Below, in pieces: positions 60,190 through 64,000 of a DNA stretch of 64,000 bases. The stretch is from assembly GCA_028023455.1 (NCBI GenBank), contig JAQFVV010006847.1:1-64000 (forward strand), written 5' to 3'. The notes below the pieces were generated by a model that was not told where the DNA came from, ran no database searches, and was given only the letters and a program-made list of their open reading frames with translations. Within the stretch, counting starts at the first letter, position 1. Every line of letters starts with the position of its first letter. The stretch is from Epiperipatus broadwayi (Eukaryota; Onychophora; Udeonychophora; Euonychophora; Peripatidae). Both the position numbers and the translations under genes were made by a program.

Positions 60190-61215
60190 CATATATATTA
60201 TATAATACTATTATTATTTATTGTTGGTACTTCTTCAAAGCAATATACATAATTATATAATTGAATATTTATAAATAGAGTAATCAGATATATTTTAAAA
60301 ATTTCATCCACTTAGTAGCACTTTCGACTACCTTTGTAGTCTTTATTAACTAACCCTTTGAAAGGCTAACCTTCCCATAATTTCATGATCTTAATGTTTG
60401 CTTCCTGCCTGTTAATTAAGTCATATTTGTATTTGTATATTAGCATAGGTTCTTTTGTTGTTATTTTTTCAATTTGCAATATTTTAACATTGTTGTAATT
60501 GAAGTTAAAACCATAAATATATAAATTATTATCAATGTGGAAACACTATTATCTACTTTGCAATGTTGATTCAATTTGTGAACTCTTTTTGACAACAGCA
60601 AGTACTCTTTAGTTTTTTTTCCAACATACATCTTGATTACCTATTTATCTACTACCACACCTACATATCCATTTATAAATGATACAATTTGTATTTATAA
60701 ATAAGATATTGTCTTTTGAATTATTTATTAATTTGTTTAATGCAGAAGGTGTGAAAAATGCAATATCACATATACCTTTATAAATCTTCCTTATAAAATT
60801 TATTTGATCATTTGAAATGTATGGCATTGATATCCATATTTTTCATTAGTAGGAAAATAAATATTAAAATTTTTATTCTTAATTCTCATATTAAAATCTT
60901 TAATCACATTATATATATGTTATAATTGCAACCAACATTTAAGAATTCATTGGAATATATTTCAATATTTTTGCCTTTATCCAATAAATATTTGCAAAGA
61001 CTATTATTTCTAAATAAAGAAGACTTCAAACCTGCCATTTTATGTGGCATAATTTAATGTGATATAAATCAAGAGTGCCAATGTCACATAAAATGGCAGG
61101 TTTGAAGTCTTTTTTATTTAGAAATCATTGTCTTTGCAAATATTTATCAGATAAAAACAAAAATATTGAAATATATTCGAATGATTTGTTAAATGTTGGT
61201 TTCAATTATAATTTC
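60190..61215. mobile_element. PLE family C, old decayed copy with short inverted end
   Basis: Minus-strand homologue of the family C protein, from about 60390 (end) to 61070 (start), with stops. 61078-61215 on the plus strand repeats the start of this piece in reverse (AAAATGGCAGGTTTGAAGTC against GACTTCAAACCTGCCATTTT). The outer right side abuts an RTE copy. Confidence 0.8.
60390..61070 (-). pseudogene. PLE-C RT end and GIY-YIG endonuclease, decayed
   Basis: Minus frames give KMAGLKSSLFRNNSLCKYL near 61040, IWISMPYISNDQINFIRKIY near 60800, LNKLINNSKDN near 60730, CIIYKWICRCGSR near 60660 and VKILQIEKITTKEPMLIYK near 60470. Each has a counterpart in the same order in 40697-41635. The open part is 60645-60827. 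The YIG block is broken by a stop next to CGSR. Not functional. Confidence 0.85.
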
Positions 61216-61216
61216 C

Positions 61217-62735
61217 TACCAATACCAAAATGTTGTACACTCTCAAAAATGTAAAACAACATTTTGGTATTGGTAGAAAATTTAAATGTGCCATAAAAAA
61301 TGAAACTATTACCAAAAAAGAGATGACATCATGAAATGTGTAGAAGACTTCTATCAATAATTATATAGTAATAAAAACAAGTACCACTTATCTGTTTCTT
61401 TCGAATTGTCCAGAATATTAAATGAAGAAGTGAGACATGCAATTAAATTTATGAAAAAATGAAAGTCTCCAGGTAATGATGGAATTATAATTGATATATT
61501 AAAAGAAGCAGATGAAAAAATAAGAATTTTTTAAAAAAGTTATATACCAAATGTCTAAATGATAAAGATGTACCAGATGATTAGAAGAATGCATTATTAA
61601 TATTAATATTTAAAAAAGGTAATAAAGATATTAGAAATTACAGACCTAACAGCCGTTTATTAGTTTTATAGAAAATTGTTACCAAGCCAATTACAACTTG
61701 TCTACAGAGAATATTGGATTTCCACCAACCAAAAGAACAAGCTGAATTTAAAAGTAGTTTTAGTATAGCAGATCATATCCAGGTATTGAGAGAAGTTATA
61801 GAAAAAATAAATGAATGAGTTGCCATTATGCTTGGGATTTGTCAATTATGAAAAGGCACTTGATTCTGTAAACATTTCTTCAGTGATTAAAGCATTGTAT
61901 CATCAAAGTATAGATCCAGGATATTTTCAGATTTTAATGAATATTTATAAAAATGCAACAGCAACAATTAGATTACATAATGATACCAGGAAAGTCAACA
62001 TTGAGAAGAGTATAAGACAGGGTGCCTCCATATCTTCAAAACTTTTTACAGCAGTGCTGGCAGAAGTATTTTGTGAATTAAAATGGAAGTCTAAAGAAGT
62101 AAAAGTAAATGAAGACTATTTAAATCATTTAAATTTTGCAGATTATGTAGTTGTTTTTGCAAATAATACTTTAGAGCTGCAGGAAATGTTGCAGGAATTA
62201 ACAGATGAAAGTAGGTCTAAAGTTATTTTCTCAAAATATGAAAATAAAGATTGATTTGATGAGTTAGAAGAAGTTAACAGCTACAAATATTTTGGTCAGG
62301 TTGTTAATACTGATGAAAACCTAATGAATGAAATTAATCATAGAATTAAACTTGGTTGGAGTGCTTTTAGTAGAAATAACTTGATACTAAAAGGAAATAT
62401 GCCTATGTATTTGAAAAGAAAGATTTAAAAAAAAAATATTTTACCAGTCCTTATTTATGGATCTGAGATTTGAACACTTAATAAAAAAGCAATACAGAGA
62501 CTTCAGACCACTCAAAGAAGTATAGAGAGATGCATGTTAAGAGTAACATGAAGTAATCAAAAATGCAATATATGGTTAAGAGAACAAACAGGCATTATTA
62601 AACTCTTTGAAAAAATTAACAGACTAAAATGGAGTTGGCAGGACATATCGCTAAAAAAGATGATAATTGATGGACAATTGAAATCTTAAACTGGATTCCA
62701 AGAGAATGTAAAAGACTCAGAAATATACCTCATAT
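61217..62735 (+). mobile_element. RTE-clade LINE, copy 3, 5'-truncated
   Basis: Homologous to 20790-22400 and, at the end, to 16030-16560. It begins with a short inverted repeat (CTACCAATACCAAAATGTTG at 61217 against CAACATTTTGGTATTGGTAG at 61258), runs through the RT, and stops near 62735, before the usual tail end. Confidence 0.85.
61811..62254 (+). pseudogene. RTE reverse transcriptase palm with altered catalytic residues
   Basis: A 147-codon open frame. GFVNYEKALDSVNISSVIK is motif A with Asn where the catalytic Asp is expected. SIRQGASISSKLFTAVLAEV is motif B with Ala where the copy at 21550 has Asp. HLNFADYVVVFANNTLELQ is motif C: FADY in place of FADD. Residues outside the active site stay close to the copy at 21427-21726, which keeps FADD. 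Flanking sequence upstream (SPGNDGIIIDI near 61465) and downstream (KLGWSAFSRNN near 62348) is the same element in other frames. Confidence 0.9.
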
Positions 62736-63783
62736 GTGTACCAGTCAAAACATGTATATTCATCTAACATGAGCTGTACCTCACAAAATGTACTTCAAAC
62801 CCAGTCAAGCCCAAGATTTAGGTCAGGAACTAGCCTGAATTCGAACCCACTCTCTAAGCCCCAAATCAAACACCTAATGGACAACATAAAAATGATGCAC
62901 ATGAGATTTAATTCTTAATCTGGCCCACTAGCAAATCAGAGAAAACAATATGACTCATGGGCTTAAACATATATATAAACAACTTAAATACTAGAGACAT
63001 TCCAAAGATAAAATCTAATATATTTAATTCATAGGGGCTTTACTAATGAATACCTATGGTCAATTAGTGAATTGGATTGATTTAATAATAAGACAGAAAC
63101 TGATATATGATGAATTATAAATATATTTATTGACAATTTGACATGTATTTTGTTATAACCATTATCGTTGGCAAATGCACACAGGCATTTTATTTATAAA
63201 GTAACATTTCTCTAGGCCATTTTTAACAATAATTGATACGTTGGCAAATAGGTTTGTTGCTATTATTTAATGGAGCCAAATATCATGCTATATAACTAAT
63301 CACTATGGTCCACTTATTAGTTAGGCTCTTTCATCATCAGTTCGAGTGGCTATTATACATAAAATCAAACCAAGTCTGGAGTGAAGCTTAATAATACATA
63401 TGATTATAATAAATTTTTATATTAAATATGGGCTTATAAAGCATCCCAGATAGCTTTAGATCGAACAGGTTTTCAAGAATGCTTCGGATCAATGCTGAAG
63501 ACTGCATATTAGGGAGGCAGACTTGACTATAGCAATTTTACTAACATGCTAGGCACAAGTAAAATATAATATTAAAATTGCTCTGCAGATGGAAGAATAG
63601 TTTTTAGGGTTTTTGTGACCAACACCAGTTTACCCAATAACTGATCATCATGCTGCTAAAAGGGAACCTTTATTTGGTTCATAAGATGTAGGGGACTTAC
63701 ATGCTAATCTGGCCCTTAGCTCAGTCTTAGCTACTGCATTACCCATAAAAGAGGAAGATGGTCTGGACTTACCGTGGCTCCAT

Positions 63784-63785
<2 letters not shown>
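62736..63785. other. Unassigned sequence
   Basis: 62740-62930 is less AT-rich and includes, on the minus strand, GGGTTCGAATTC near 62848, similar to a tRNA B box, but I find no A box, so a SINE is not supported. 63640-63780 is a balanced-composition patch with a 61-codon minus frame of no recognised product. Confidence 0.4.

Positions 63786-63827
<42 letters not shown>
63786..63827. repeat. (TA)n microsatellite
   Basis: Pure TA run of about 42 bp following CCATCT. Confidence 0.97.
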
Positions 63828-63828
<1 letters not shown>

Positions 63829-64000
63829 AGCATAATGATAAAATATTAATAAATTTCATATCCGCCAAGCTGAAGTATATTATAAATTAAATATTATACA
63901 TTAAAGAAACACTAGTTTATCAGATCAAAAGAGCCAACTCTTCTGTAGCATGAGAAATACGATATGCTACTGATGTGAATATATATATACAAACTTTACT
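63828..64000. other. Window end, no feature recognised
   Basis: Nothing supported in the last 173 bases. Confidence 0.5.

Noticed and set aside
62740-62930. tRNA-derived SINE suggested by a B-box-like sequence
   Set aside because: No A box at the expected distance, no tRNA-like fold and no defined ends.
1-64000. A new multi-gene biological system
   Set aside because: All recognisable coding sequence belongs to known retroelement classes; nothing suggests co-operating host genes.

Overview
This window looks like repeat-rich intergenic DNA from an AT-rich invertebrate animal. The evidence is the mix of element types: Penelope-like retroelements (PLEs) with GIY-YIG endonucleases, RTE-clade LINE fragments, Ty3/Gypsy-like LTR elements, a long satellite array and many (TA)n tracts. 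I cannot name the species. I see no convincing host gene, no tRNA or rRNA, and no operon or CRISPR structure. Nearly every coding stretch belongs to a retroelement, and most are broken. The GIY-YIG frames at 28067-28573 and 54136-54684 and the RT-to-endonuclease frame at 40697-41635 are uninterrupted, but each lies in a partial element copy.

Layout. 1-14368: about 38 tandem copies of a roughly 400 bp satellite in three length classes. 14369-14447: a (TA)n tract that ends the array. 15740-22415: three fragments of RTE LINEs (a 3' end, an endonuclease domain and a reverse transcriptase domain), with a diverged local repeat. 23186-24151: a candidate non-autonomous DNA transposon. 24435-30285: a PLE (family B) arranged as a large palindrome, with a second PLE (family A) inserted in one arm. 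32851-40203: a Gypsy-like element on the minus strand with LTRs of about 2.5 kb and a 5'-deleted pol. 40225-41849: a young PLE (family C) inserted beside the Gypsy LTR. 42090-44060: a second, badly decayed Gypsy-like element. 44811-48130: several local inverted and direct repeats, including a diverged, inverted outlier of the satellite. 48692-54945: PLE family D in two copies, one interrupted by a 2.67 kb non-autonomous LTR element (50374-53043). 60190-62735: an old family C PLE fused to a third RTE copy. 62736-64000: mostly unassigned, ending near another (TA)n tract.

Relations. Nesting gives a relative order of events: PLE-B before PLE-A; Gypsy before PLE-C; PLE-D before the small LTR element. 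All four PLE families carry an inverted partial copy of their own 3' part next to the 5'-truncated copy. This is a known tendency of Penelope-like elements and explains most of the large palindromes here. I found no multi-gene system of a new kind. The most unusual items are the modular satellite and its distant relic, the four coexisting PLE families, and the LTR element whose interior is largely short tandem repeats.
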